From Phycisphaerales bacterium (lineage in GTDB: Bacteria; Planctomycetota; Phycisphaerae; UBA1845): DNA of 34,682 nucleotides. Positions 15,720 to 23,912 of this stretch are shown here, one piece after another. The first letter of the stretch is position 1. Each line of letters opens with the position of its first letter. The stretch covers positions 1-34,682 of the forward strand of contig JABFSN010000029.1 of the NCBI GenBank assembly GCA_013140575.1. The letters run 5' to 3'. The translations under genes and the position numbers were made by a program. The notes under the pieces were generated by a model. That model worked only from the letters and a program-made list of their open reading frames with translations, was not told the origin of the DNA and made no database searches.

Positions 15720-18714
15720 CGGGCGGTGAATCGCCGGGTTCGAACGGCGGCGTCACGCAGGGGTCGGCGCATTGCGTCGGGTCGGCGGCGAAGGCGCCCA
15801 ACACGGCCAACACGTCGAATACATCAATCGTCGCGTCGCCGGCGCAGGGGGCCAGGTCCACGGCGTCAGCGGTGCAATCCGCGAAGACGCCCGCGAATCC
15901 ATCAAGAACACACAGAATATCGAAGATGTCGATGTTTTGGTCGTGGTTGACGTCACCGTAGGCGAAGATCATGCACGGAAGGCATTCGTCGAGGTCGTCG
16001 TCGCACGCGAACCCGTTGCAGGGATCGGATCCCGGTTGGCACATGCCGAACGGGTCGCAGGTTTCGTCACCGTTGCAAAACTGGGCGTCGGCGCAGTCTA
16101 TGTCGTCCAGGCAATCGCATGGCGGGCAGGGGCCGCCGCAGTCGATGCGCGTTTCGCCCTGATTCAGTTGCCCGTCGATGCACGACGAGCAGGTAATGTC
16201 GCGGATTTCGAACTGGTCGATGGCGGCCTCGACGATGGACCCCGCGCCGAGATCGGACGCGGCGAAACGGATGCGGAACTGCGTCGTCAGCGGAACGAAA
16301 TCGGCGATGCGGAAGGTCTTGACGAACCAGCCGCCGCTGACCTCCGCGCCGGCGGGCCCGACGGCTTCCAGCGGAACCCAACTGCCGCCGCCGTTGCCGG
16401 ACACGTCGATGTTGAACACGTCGGTGAACGGCGAGTCGCCCGCGCTGTTGGAATACCAGCGGGCGTAGACCACATCCGGATCGGTCATGGCGCTGATGTC
16501 GAAATCGGGCGACTGCAAGGTCGTGGTGCCGCCGTCGACGTCGGAATTGCCCGACACGTTGTCGGTCAGGAAACACTGCCCGGAACCGTCGTAGTCGGTC
16601 GGTGGATCGCCGCGGACGCCGCCGCCCACGGGGATGCCGCGATTCCATGCGCCGTCGGTCAGGCCGACGTTGGCGACGGTCCAGCCGACGGCCGTCTCGA
16701 AATCGAGGTCGGCGGCGTAGGTGGCGGAACCGGCCGACAGGGCCTGGAAAAACACGGTCGGGGCCGTCGGGGGATCGGCCGATGTACCGCCGGTCTGCCC
16801 GTCGGCGCTCAAATAGTATTGAATCGATTCGCCGCAGGGAGCGGCCGGCAACCCGACCTGATACGAATCACCGCCAAGATGGGTTAGTGAATCGGCCGCG
16901 AACAAACCGGTCGTGCCGATGCGATGATTCAGGGTTGCCGACGACGGATCGGGGGTGGCGTTCAGGGTCGTGATGTCGACGGGAAACGTGGTTCCGCCGC
17001 CGGGCGAGGAGAGCGCGGGGCGGCCGGAAGGGTAATCAAACGTGAAAAGCATCAACGGCGGGCAGGCGAGACTGTGGGCCGCGAAACCGGTGCAGATTTC
17101 ATCGTAGTGCGGCGTGCCGTTGGCGAGGTCGGCGTCGTCATCGTCGAGCGTCAGCACGTCGGTGACCACGGACGGAGCGATCTGGTGGTTGCCGCTGAAA
17201 ATCTGCCCGATGTAGAAATCGCGGGCGAGTTGCAAACCGGCGGCCGGTCCTTCCGTGGCGATCAACTCGGTGCGCATGTCCCAAAACGCACCGGCGATGA
17301 CCTGTCCGCAGAAATGGCCGCTGCCGCTGCAGGGGAACTGGCGGTCGGACGTTTCGACGTTGCGCAGGCATCCGGACCCCTGGCCGAAGAAATCGTGACC
17401 GAGGCACGGATCATTCTGAAGCAGGGTGCTGACCACGTCGGACATGCCCTCGTGATAGTCGCCGTTGTCGGGTCCGCCGGGGGAAAAATCGACGACGAAG
17501 TGCCCGTATTCGTGGTAAACGACGCCGGCGTAGGCGGAGTTGGGGCATCCGCCGCCGGAAAGGAAGAAGTTCAACGAGGGGCTGCCGGGCGTGTAGAACG
17601 CGTTGCACGTGTCATTCTGGTTGACGCTGGTGGGCATGGAAAGATCGAATCCGGTGAAACCGGGGTTCAGCGATTTGACGAAGTCGTGAACGACGGTGAT
17701 GCGCGTCATGGCGTTGACCTGGGCGGTCAACTGCTGTGTCGGCGTGGGGTTCAACACGAAGTTGACGGGTCCGGGCGGGGTGACGTTTTGGGTGGCGGTC
17801 ACTGTTCCGCCGCCGGCGGCGTTCGAAACGGTGGCCCATTGCCCGACGAGGTCCACGACGACGTCGACGGGCGAAGCGCCGCCGTTGGGCAGCACAAAAC
17901 TGCCGTTGACGCCGACGTAAGTTGTCCCGCCGCCGATGGCCCGCACGCGGGCGCCGAACACAGGCAGGGCGGCCGGCGGATTGTTCGCCTGATCGGGGAA
18001 CGGCACCGGCGATTGAAACCCGTTGACCGTGCCGGTGATGTCGGCGTGGTACAACCCGGGGCGCTTTTCGGTCAATTCGCCCGTCGATGCGTCCACGAAG
18101 AACTCCCAACGATCGAATGCGGTCGGTTGCCCATTATCGCCGAACAAGCGCCACGCGAGTACGGGCGCGCCGGCATCGGGCGCCAGGTAGACGAGGTACG
18201 GCCGGGTGAATTGCGTAGCCGACGGCTCATTCTGGCGTGCCGCGGCGATGGCGACGGCCTCGTCGGCGCGCGGGGTCCGCGGCAGGGCGACGGTCATGGA
18301 TGGCGGCACGGCCGATGAATTCACCAGCACCAGCGAGTTGGCGGCGTCACGCCGGACGAGCAGCTTGACCCATCGATCGTGGACGTCGATGCCGTTGATT
18401 CGCTGCTGATAGGTGAACAGCCGGAATCGGCCGTCCATCAAATCGAACGCGCCGGCGGCGTCGAGCCGGCTCGGGTCGATGCCGAGGGCGGCCGCGTTTT
18501 GATTCAGGAATGCGTCGGCGGATTCCGCGGGGGTCCGGCCCGTCGAAAGCGCGCGACCGTACACCTGCGAAACGAGGCCGTTGTCGACCGTGACGCGCGC
18601 CTGGGGGAGCTGTTGGGTGAAGGCATCGAGGTCGGTTGCCGGTTGCTGGGCCGACACACGAACCGCGAATGAAACCACGGCGGCCAGACACATGATGCGA
18701 CGTAATCGTATCAC
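15694..18714 (-). CDS. Secreted gluzincin metallopeptidase (M4/M36-like) with dockerin-like tail
   Basis: 1006 residues from GTG 18714. GGGAGG lies 6 bases upstream and the protein then opens with MIRLRRI, a hydrophobic run and a cleavage site at VSA-QQ. The alternative ATG 18795 lacks this context. The N-terminal ~200 residues resemble the FTP/PepSY propeptide of thermolysin- and fungalysin-type enzymes (RLFTYQQRINGIDVHDRWV). The zinc motif HEYGH is at 401-405 and the probable third ligand is Glu422 in EGMSD. Between and after come beta-sandwich segments, then a Cys-rich stretch (DCGGPCPPCDC). Two dockerin-like repeats, YGDVNHDQNIDIFDILCVL and CAGDATIDVFDVLAVLGAF, lie in the last ~90 residues. 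It is an exported protease, probably retained at the surface or cell exterior. The 3' end overlaps the aminotransferase by 26 bases. Confidence 0.87.
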   Translation of the reverse strand: MIRLRRIMCLAAVVSFAVRVSAQQPATDLDAFTQQLPQARVTVDNGLVSQVYGRALSTGRTPAESADAFLNQNAAALGIDPSRLDAAGAFDLMDGRFRLFTYQQRINGIDVHDRWVKLLVRRDAANSLVLVNSSAVPPSMTVALPRTPRADEAVAIAAARQNEPSATQFTRPYLVYLAPDAGAPVLAWRLFGDNGQPTAFDRWEFFVDASTGELTEKRPGLYHADITGTVNGFQSPVPFPDQANNPPAALPVFGARVRAIGGGTTYVGVNGSFVLPNGGASPVDVVVDLVGQWATVSNAAGGGTVTATQNVTPPGPVNFVLNPTPTQQLTAQVNAMTRITVVHDFVKSLNPGFTGFDLSMPTSVNQNDTCNAFYTPGSPSLNFFLSGGGCPNSAYAGVVYHEYGHFVVDFSPGGPDNGDYHEGMSDVVSTLLQNDPCLGHDFFGQGSGCLRNVETSDRQFPCSGSGHFCGQVIAGAFWDMRTELIATEGPAAGLQLARDFYIGQIFSGNHQIAPSVVTDVLTLDDDDADLANGTPHYDEICTGFAAHSLACPPLMLFTFDYPSGRPALSSPGGGTTFPVDITTLNATPDPSSATLNHRIGTTGLFAADSLTHLGGDSYQVGLPAAPCGESIQYYLSADGQTGGTSADPPTAPTVFFQALSAGSATYAADLDFETAVGWTVANVGLTDGAWNRGIPVGGGVRGDPPTDYDGSGQCFLTDNVSGNSDVDGGTTTLQSPDFDISAMTDPDVVYARWYSNSAGDSPFTDVFNIDVSGNGGGSWVPLEAVGPAGAEVSGGWFVKTFRIADFVPLTTQFRIRFAASDLGAGSIVEAAIDQFEIRDITCSSCIDGQLNQGETRIDCGGPCPPCDCLDDIDCADAQFCNGDETCDPFGMCQPGSDPCNGFACDDDLDECLPCMIFAYGDVNHDQNIDIFDILCVLDGFAGVFADCTADAVDLAPCAGDATIDVFDVLAVLGAFAADPTQCADPCVTPPFEPGDSPPVSRAASRP

Positions 18715-18991
18715 CCGGTACCTCCCAGATTGAGCGACGCAGTCGGACGTCAACGGCCGACCGATTCGATCGACTGATTCGTAATCGGAACCCAACCCCC
18801 GGCAGGGCTAATTCAAGTCTGAAGCGGCGGCACCCGTCAGGGACAACCGCAAACCCGGATTATAGGGCAATCCACGCTGTTGATACCAGACCAGCATTGT
18901 AACGGATCAACAAGACCATCGCCGAAAAAAAACACGCGACGGGGCGCGAGGCGCCGGCGACGTTGCGCCGATGATTGCGACGCGGGAATGT

Positions 18992-18999
18992 GGTACAAT
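18992..18999 (+). promoter_or_regulatory. Candidate extended -10 promoter for the selenoprotein gene
   Basis: TGG followed by TACAAT (18994-18999) is an extended -10 element. Transcription from about 19006 would leave ~50 bases before the GTG at 19058. No good -35 is placed at 16-18 bases, which is acceptable for the TG-extended type. The divergent gap 18796-19057 also carries an A-rich stretch around 18926-18934 but no gene. Confidence 0.4.
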
Positions 19000-19057
19000 T
19001 CAACGTGTAACCCGTGGCGGTTCAGTGCCATCGGCGAATTCGAAAGGAAATCAATTC

Positions 19058-19285
19058 GTGAAAGTGTCAATTGAGTATTGCATGCAGTGAAACTACGAAC
19101 CCAAGGCCGCCAGTTTGGCGGAGGCGATCAAAAAGAAACACGGAATCGGCGTGACCATGATCGAGGGACGTGGGGGCATTTTTGACGTTCGCGTCGACGG
19201 GTCGCTGGTTTACAGCAAACAGCAGACGGGTCAGTTTCCCGAGCACGCGGAGATCCTCGACAAGCTGGCGACGGTCGCGAAGTGA
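19058..19285 (+). CDS. selW: SelW-like (Rdx family) selenoprotein with in-frame UGA
   Basis: 75 residues if the UGA at 19088-19090 (codon 11) is read as selenocysteine; otherwise the frame stops after ten residues. The start is GTG 19058 with AAGGAAA about 8 bases upstream. The N-terminus reads MKVSIEYCMQU, so the redox motif is C8-x-x-U11 exactly where Rdx/SelW/SelT/SelH proteins have CxxU or CxxC. The rest fits the family throughout: NYEPKAASLAEAI, then VTMIEGRGGIFDVRVDG, then SKQQTGQFPE at 53-62, close to the SelW motif SKKxTGRFPE. The family has a thioredoxin-like fold and is thought to act in thiol redox chemistry, with glutathione for some members. Family membership is strong from the visible residues; recoding is inferred from the frame and the downstream hairpin. 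A Cys-to-stop mutation or sequencing error is the alternative. A hydrolase and a cysteine-pathway gene follow. Confidence 0.8.
19107..19121 (+). promoter_or_regulatory. Candidate bacterial SECIS hairpin
   Basis: CCGCC (19107-19111) pairs with GGCGG (19117-19121) around loop AGUUU. The loop begins 22 bases after the UGA and has G at its second position followed by U. This fits the general bSECIS pattern of a short stable stem within roughly 16-37 bases of the UGA and a loop G near the start. SelB would bind it to deliver Sec-tRNA. The hairpin lies inside codons, so it also encodes AASLAE. Experimental binding is unknown. Confidence 0.6.
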
Positions 19286-19362
19286 CCCTCGCGATCCGGC
19301 GGAGCGCGGCCGATGCGGATCGGAACGATTGATGCCGTCCCTCGCGTTGAACGGGGCGCAAA

Positions 19363-20103
19363 ATGTCAATCCAGGCGAGCATGACATGGTTGGGGCACGC
19401 GGCCATTCGGTTGACGCTGCCGGACGAACGGGTGGTGCTGATCGATCCGTGGCTGCGGGATAATCCGTCATGCCCCGAGGGGATGAAGGATCCGCCGCGG
19501 TGCGATTTTCTGGTGTTCACCCACGGGCACAGCGATCACACCGGCGACGCGGCCCATCTGATCGAACGCCACAATCCGCGGGTCGTGGCGGCCGTCGAAC
19601 TGTGTGCGTTGCTGGGCATGGACAGTCCGAAGGCGCGTTTTTCGCCGATGAACATCGGCGGCACGCAGACGATCGACGGCGTGACGTTCAGCATGACGCG
19701 GGCGTTTCATTCGTCGAGCATCGACGGCAAGAACGGTCCCTTGTATGCCGGAATGCCGGCCGGTGTCGTGGTCCGCGTGCCCGGGTTGGCCGGTTTCTAT
19801 CACGCGGGCGATACGGACGTGTTTTCGGACATGCGGCTGATCGCGGAATTGTTTCAACCGCGAATCGCGGCGCTGCCCATCGGCGATCATTTCACGATGG
19901 GCCCGCGGGGTGCGGCGATCGCCACCCGGCTGTTGGACGTGCGAAACGTGGTGCCGATCCATTTTGGCACGTTTCCGATTCTGCGGGGGACGGTGGCGGC
20001 GCTGCGTGAAGCGCTGGGCGAGGAACTGACCGATCGCGTGGTCGAGCCGAGACCGGGGCAGCCGGTGACGTGGACGGTGGACGGATTGGAACCGGTGGGT
20101 TAG
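19363..20103 (+). CDS. Metallo-beta-lactamase-fold hydrolase (UPF0173 type)
   Basis: 246 residues. The metal-binding motif THGHSDH holds His54, His56, Asp58 and His59. Further ligands are His116 (RAFHSSS), Asp150 (YHAGDTD) and His200 (VPIHFGTFP). This is the full set for a two-metal UPF0173/UlaG-like hydrolase. The short N-terminus before WLGHAA and the GPRGAAIAT segment agree with UPF0173. Members are soluble; substrates are mostly unknown, with UlaG relatives acting on ascorbate-6-phosphate lactone. ATG 19363 is used; ATG 19381 is a possible alternative closer to the usual family start. It lies 77 bases after the selenoprotein gene and 30 bases before the acetyltransferase, all on the plus strand, so one transcript is likely. 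Confidence 0.85.
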   Translation: MSIQASMTWLGHAAIRLTLPDERVVLIDPWLRDNPSCPEGMKDPPRCDFLVFTHGHSDHTGDAAHLIERHNPRVVAAVELCALLGMDSPKARFSPMNIGGTQTIDGVTFSMTRAFHSSSIDGKNGPLYAGMPAGVVVRVPGLAGFYHAGDTDVFSDMRLIAELFQPRIAALPIGDHFTMGPRGAAIATRLLDVRNVVPIHFGTFPILRGTVAALREALGEELTDRVVEPRPGQPVTWTVDGLEPVG

Positions 20104-20133
20104 CGGCTCGCGTCGTCGGTCGATGGATTGCGC

Positions 20134-21117
20134 ATGAACGGTGAATTCGAAATCGGTGACGATCTGACCCGGCTGGTGGACGGCGTGGTCCGCAGCTATC
20201 GGGCGGACGAACGGACCCGGCACATCGGGCAGTCGTTTTTTCCGTCGCGCACGGAAATCGGCGAACTGATCGAGCGTCTGTTGGAACTGGTATATCCGGG
20301 GTTTTTCGGCCGGCAGGGGTTGACCGATCACAACGTGGCCTATCACGTCGGCGAGTTGATTCCGCGAATCGCGTTCATCGCCCATCGGCAGGTTTATCGC
20401 AGCCTGTGCTATCACGACCGGATCAGTCGCGGCGGCGCCACCCACGACCCGTCCTGCGAAGCGCGGGCCGACGAACTGACCCGCGAATTCCTGAATCGGC
20501 TTCCCGGGGTGCGGGCGCGGCTGGCCGACGACGTTCAGGCGGCGGTCGACGGCGATCCGGCCGCGACGGGTTGCGACGAGGTGGTGCTGGCCTATCCGGG
20601 CATGCTGGCGGTTTCGGTCTATCGCCTGGCGCACGAACTGCACGAACTACGTGTGCCGTTGATTCCGCGGGTGATGACCGAATGGGCCCATCGCATGACC
20701 GGCGTGGACATCCATCCGGGGGCCACGGTCGGCCGGTCGTTTTTTATCGACCACGGCACGGGCGTCGTGATCGGCGAGACCACGCACATCGGCGACAACG
20801 TCAAGGTTTACCAGGGCGTGACGCTGGGGGCGTTGTCGTTTCCCAAGGACGCGGGCGGGCGCATCATCCGCGAGGCCAAGCGGCACCCCACGGTCGAGGA
20901 CCGGGTGACCATTTACGCCAACGCGATCATTCTGGGCGGGGAAACGGTGATCGGCCACGATTCGGTCATCGGCGGGTCGGTGTTCCTGACCAGCAGCGTG
21001 CCGCCGCGATCGACGGTCACGTTCGCCCCGCCCGACCTGCGCATCAAGGGTCGCGACGGCGTTTCGCGGCTGCACGACGGCAAGCAGCAGACCATCATTC
21101 CCGATTATCAGATATGA
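20134..21117 (+). CDS. cysE: Serine O-acetyltransferase (EpsC/CysE type)
   Basis: 327 residues from ATG 20134; TTG 20128 is in frame but less likely. The N-terminal ~180 residues are helical (LYHDR- and RLAHELHEL-like segments). The C-terminal half is a left-handed beta-helix of hexapeptide repeats: VDIHPGATVGRSFFIDHG, TGVVIGETTHIG, GVTLGALSFPKD, then VTIYANAIILGGETVIG. The catalytic His is in IDHGTGVVIGE. It transfers acetyl from acetyl-CoA to L-serine, giving O-acetylserine for cysteine synthesis in the cytoplasm. The GALSFPKDAGG insertion and long helical N-terminus match the EpsC-like subgroup rather than E. coli CysE. No cysK is in the window. Its position after a thiol-redox selenoprotein gives the cluster a sulfur/thiol flavour, which is inference. 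Confidence 0.9.
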   Translation: MNGEFEIGDDLTRLVDGVVRSYRADERTRHIGQSFFPSRTEIGELIERLLELVYPGFFGRQGLTDHNVAYHVGELIPRIAFIAHRQVYRSLCYHDRISRGGATHDPSCEARADELTREFLNRLPGVRARLADDVQAAVDGDPAATGCDEVVLAYPGMLAVSVYRLAHELHELRVPLIPRVMTEWAHRMTGVDIHPGATVGRSFFIDHGTGVVIGETTHIGDNVKVYQGVTLGALSFPKDAGGRIIREAKRHPTVEDRVTIYANAIILGGETVIGHDSVIGGSVFLTSSVPPRSTVTFAPPDLRIKGRDGVSRLHDGKQQTIIPDYQI

Positions 21118-21139
21118 TCCGCGCGGTGCGATGCGCGGA
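21118..21139 (+). terminator. Hairpin directly after the acetyltransferase stop
   Basis: TCCGCGC (21118-21124) pairs with GCGCGGA (21133-21139) across an eight-base loop, starting one base after the stop codon. There is no U tract, so factor-independent termination is uncertain. A REP-like half-hairpin, GTAGGGCGGGTTTCAC with an imperfect partner, follows at about 21158-21177 before the convergent gene. Confidence 0.35.
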
Positions 21140-21232
21140 GCGCGCCGCCGGTTCGCGTAGGGCGGGTTTCACGCGCCGAGTTCGCTGCATTCCAAAGTGC
21201 CGCATCCCAACACAAAGCAGTGGTGAGGTTGG

Positions 21233-22021
21233 CTATGCCTCGTTGCGTTTCACGCTCTTTCTCGGGACGTTTGAGGCCTTCCCGGCATCGAGGGCGGGCT
21301 TGTACCGTTCAATCAAGCGGACTCTCGTCTGCTGAAGGACGGGATCGTCGGCTGGGCACGCCACACGCAACATCTCGTATCCAAGGGTCGATGTGTATTC
21401 TGCGGCGTTGCGATCACCGAGCAACTCAAGAGTCTCACCGATCGCGAGCGTGACCTGTGCGCAATCGCGGTCTTCAATCTTGCCGCCATTCAACGGAATA
21501 CTTTGGCAGGCAGCAACCAGAGGAGCTAGTGCCACTCTTGAGATCGATGTCCCATCCTCAGCTGACGAGAGTGAACGTGAGATTCGGGCGGCGCTCCAAC
21601 TCGGTTTTCTTCCTAGCCCGGGCAGCCCGATCGAAGTTGAGCGTGCGATAACAAAAAGGGTCAGGTCTGCCCGAACGCTCTCAGGAATGAGGCCAATCTT
21701 GCACAGCGCGTCAAAGGTCATACACCAATCCCGCACGGCGTTCCTTCGCCGCTCCATCAGGCGCCGAACAATTTCCGCGCTACTAAGGATGAACAAGAAG
21801 ACCGCGCCGGAAAAATTGTTGGGCGTCACTGTCGTCACGGCATTTGGAAAGTGACTGAGTAGTCTATTAACAATGCCAAACATGAACAATAAATACGCGC
21901 AAGATGCGAAAAAGGTGGCAATGACAAGTGGCCATGCAGAGCTAGCGAGTCTTTCGCAGAATCGCTGAACAGATTGTGGGATTGGAATTGCGAAGGGATC
22001 TTGCGGCTTCATCCGCTCCAT
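21233..22021 (-). CDS. Uncharacterised two-helix membrane protein
   Basis: 262 residues. I do not recognise a family. Two hydrophobic segments lie near the N-terminus: WPLVIATFFASCAYLLFMFG (~30-50) and NFSGAVFLFILSSAE (~69-83). A basic stretch follows (RRLMERRRNAVRDW). The rest, ~100-262, is soluble and mostly helical, with LGYEMLRVA and LIERYKP possibly TPR-like at the end. The soluble part probably faces the cytoplasm by the positive-inside rule. It overlaps the end of the pentapeptide gene: ATG 22021 gives a 13-base overlap and ATG 22012 forms an ATGA overlap, so the two are probably co-translated. The DNA is visibly more AT-rich than the flanking genes, with codons such as AAT, TCT and GCA used freely, suggesting later acquisition. 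Confidence 0.65.
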   Translation of the reverse strand: MERMKPQDPFAIPIPQSVQRFCERLASSAWPLVIATFFASCAYLLFMFGIVNRLLSHFPNAVTTVTPNNFSGAVFLFILSSAEIVRRLMERRRNAVRDWCMTFDALCKIGLIPESVRADLTLFVIARSTSIGLPGLGRKPSWSAARISRSLSSAEDGTSISRVALAPLVAACQSIPLNGGKIEDRDCAQVTLAIGETLELLGDRNAAEYTSTLGYEMLRVACPADDPVLQQTRVRLIERYKPALDAGKASNVPRKSVKRNEA

Positions 22022-23265
22022 CCTGGCGAAGCGGTGCTGGCGGGGGCAACTGACAGTTCAGCACTGGGATCATCGAGGGAGGATATTCGCCGGTACAAAT
22101 CGACGGCCTCCCGTGCGCCAAGATTGCCGATTGAGATTCGAGACGAGCGCAGAACTACATGTGCCACAACATAACTAGCAATGAGCACACCGCCTCCATA
22201 TCCACCGTACCCAACCAAGTGTGCCACGACTAGAGCGGCTAATGCGATTGCCAGTGATGGTGCCGTTGGATCGGGCTTGCCTGCCAAGGTCTCGCTCTGG
22301 AGTCGAAGCGCACGGAAGAGACGAGGAACGCCTATCCACTTGGCCCAGAGATCTACTGTCTGTGTCACACTCGGTTCATGCCACCTAGCTACTAAGATAC
22401 CACCGTGCCCATACACTTGGACACCAGGTACTCCTACGTAATCGAGGTCAATGCCTGTAACAACCGTATCCTCCAAGTGAGTCGACCGAAGCGCATCCTC
22501 GCTAAACGTCGCGTTTGAAAGGTCTGCTGACTGCAACTTGCAGCCGCGAACATGGGCTCCACGAAAATCCGCGCCCATGCATTTGGCTCCATAGAGAGTG
22601 GCGTCTCGCAAATCTGCATTAACGAGTTTACTATTCTCTAAACTCGCCCCCGCAAAACTAGCTCCGACCATCATCGCACTGGAGAACTTCGCGTTGGCGG
22701 CATTTGATGTGTCGAGTCGCACAGAGTTCATTTGCGTCTTTCGAAAATTCGTTTCGAGAAGAGTAGCATTGATCAATACCGCGTTGTTCAACACGGTATA
22801 CGTGGCGTCACCCTTGGACCAGTCGGCATTCGAGAAAATGGCACGCGACAGGTCAGAGTTATTCAGCGTGGTTCCCACAAGAATTGCTGATGAGAAGTCC
22901 GCACCGTGGAGGTTGCAGTCAGTCAAGCGAGCGCCACCAATGTTTGCTTCGCGAAATCGACACTGCGGCATCGAGCACTTGCGAAACATGCCTTGCTGCA
23001 TCTTGGCCTTATTAAAGTTCGCACCATCAAAGGTGCATTCGTGAAAAATGCAACCCGAAAGATCCTGGCCACTGAAATCAACCAATTTGAACCAGCCTTT
23101 CCTTTGCGCCTGCGACCGAGCTTGCTGGCAGATGGCAGCTACTATGCGAGGCTGATCCTCAAGCGCAATGTGTCTCCAGCACTTCCCCTCGCCGTATGTG
23201 ATTGGATAGCCCTCGCAGTTCAGGAAACTACACTCGTTATGGGCGCTCGCCATTACCTGCGCCAT
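22009..23265 (-). CDS. Pentapeptide-repeat protein with N-terminal Cys/His motif and membrane tail
   Basis: 418 residues. Near the N-terminus is C12-x4-C17-x11-C29-x2-H32 (ECSFLNCEG, KCWRH), a likely zinc knuckle seen in front of other pentapeptide proteins. Residues ~64-270 are a long array with the A(D/N)LxX spacing: DLSGCIFHECTFDGANFNKA, DFSSAILVGTTLNNSDLSRA, NADLRDATLYGAKCMGADFRGA, forming a right-handed square beta-helix. A ~60-residue linker follows. Two hydrophobic segments (LAIALAALVVAHLVGYGGYG and GGVLIASYVVAHVVL) lie at ~345-380, then a short cytoplasmic tail. Pentapeptide proteins include DNA mimics that shield gyrase as well as scaffolds; the membrane tail argues for a scaffold or effector here. 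ATG 23265 is preceded by AGGTGA. It is first of a two-gene unit with the membrane protein. Base composition differs from neighbours. Confidence 0.78.
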   Translation of the reverse strand: MAQVMASAHNECSFLNCEGYPITYGEGKCWRHIALEDQPRIVAAICQQARSQAQRKGWFKLVDFSGQDLSGCIFHECTFDGANFNKAKMQQGMFRKCSMPQCRFREANIGGARLTDCNLHGADFSSAILVGTTLNNSDLSRAIFSNADWSKGDATYTVLNNAVLINATLLETNFRKTQMNSVRLDTSNAANAKFSSAMMVGASFAGASLENSKLVNADLRDATLYGAKCMGADFRGAHVRGCKLQSADLSNATFSEDALRSTHLEDTVVTGIDLDYVGVPGVQVYGHGGILVARWHEPSVTQTVDLWAKWIGVPRLFRALRLQSETLAGKPDPTAPSLAIALAALVVAHLVGYGGYGGGVLIASYVVAHVVLRSSRISIGNLGAREAVDLYRRISSLDDPSAELSVAPASTASPGWSG

Positions 23266-23912
23266 TCGTCACCTAGCTTTCTGGAGGGCTCTTCATGTGT
23301 CGGTTCGGTTCTCCCTCCGACAGACACCAGCAAACACGGTAGGATTGTTGGGCCTGATCGACGAAATATGACCAAAGGGCTAGGGAACGCTTGGAGCCAG
23401 CCATAAACATTAGCAAAGGAATGATATTGTCGCTTCAAGTGACCGTCCTGCCGTTCCTGCTCCAAGGGGGCGGGGGGCACCCAGCCGTTGAGTGAACGAT
23501 GAAAGTTTTACCGATTGTTCATCGGATGTCAATAGGGTACCCCCTAAACACAACCTTCAATCGCGCGTAAAGTGTCACTGATTGCCAATTTTTGTGGGCT
23601 TGGATACGCATGACCATCTGGTTCGTCCTGGAATCAGACTGCCCGGTCGCGTTGGGAAGTTGTTGTCTATCACTCAAGACCGGCCGGGGCGATACCGACT
23701 CAAAACCCGCACCCGCATCCCATTCCTCGCGCCACAAGGGGCGGAGGAAATCCTCTTTCATGGTGACTTGATGCCGAACCGCGCCTCGCCACCCCTTGTT
23801 GTACGGGGAATTGAGCGAGCGGCATGCGATGGGCGACAGTGACCTGCCCATATTTGCAAGCATTGTGAATCCGGTCAGTCTGGCCTTGCCCGGCCAGTGT
23901 ACGCTCGGCTGC
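23266..23912. other. Unassigned 647-base gap at the edge of the AT-richer region
   Basis: No convincing gene was found on either strand. A minus-strand frame running through 23519-23912 stays open but mainly shadows the glycosyltransferase gene at its upstream end, and its gap portion (for example KNWQSVTLYARLKVVFRGYP) matches nothing I recognise. Base composition is intermediate between the island and the GC-rich flank, so this may be a junction or a decayed gene. Part of it must carry the promoter of the pentapeptide gene; TTGAAG with GCTAAT 18 bases on, on the minus strand near 23412-23440, is a weak candidate. Confidence 0.35.

Noticed and set aside
15772-18318. Two long plus-strand frames opposite the metallopeptidase
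   Set aside because: They mirror codon bias of the peptidase gene, which has signal peptide, HEYGH and dockerin-like repeats.
19058-19090. Reading the UGA at codon 11 as a true stop (pseudogene or error)
   Set aside because: Kept as an alternative, but family match continues intact on both sides, the stop falls exactly on the redox residue, and a suitable hairpin follows.
19468-20643. Minus-strand open frame across the MBL and acetyltransferase genes
   Set aside because: Antisense to two well-supported genes; composition is Arg/His-rich shadow.
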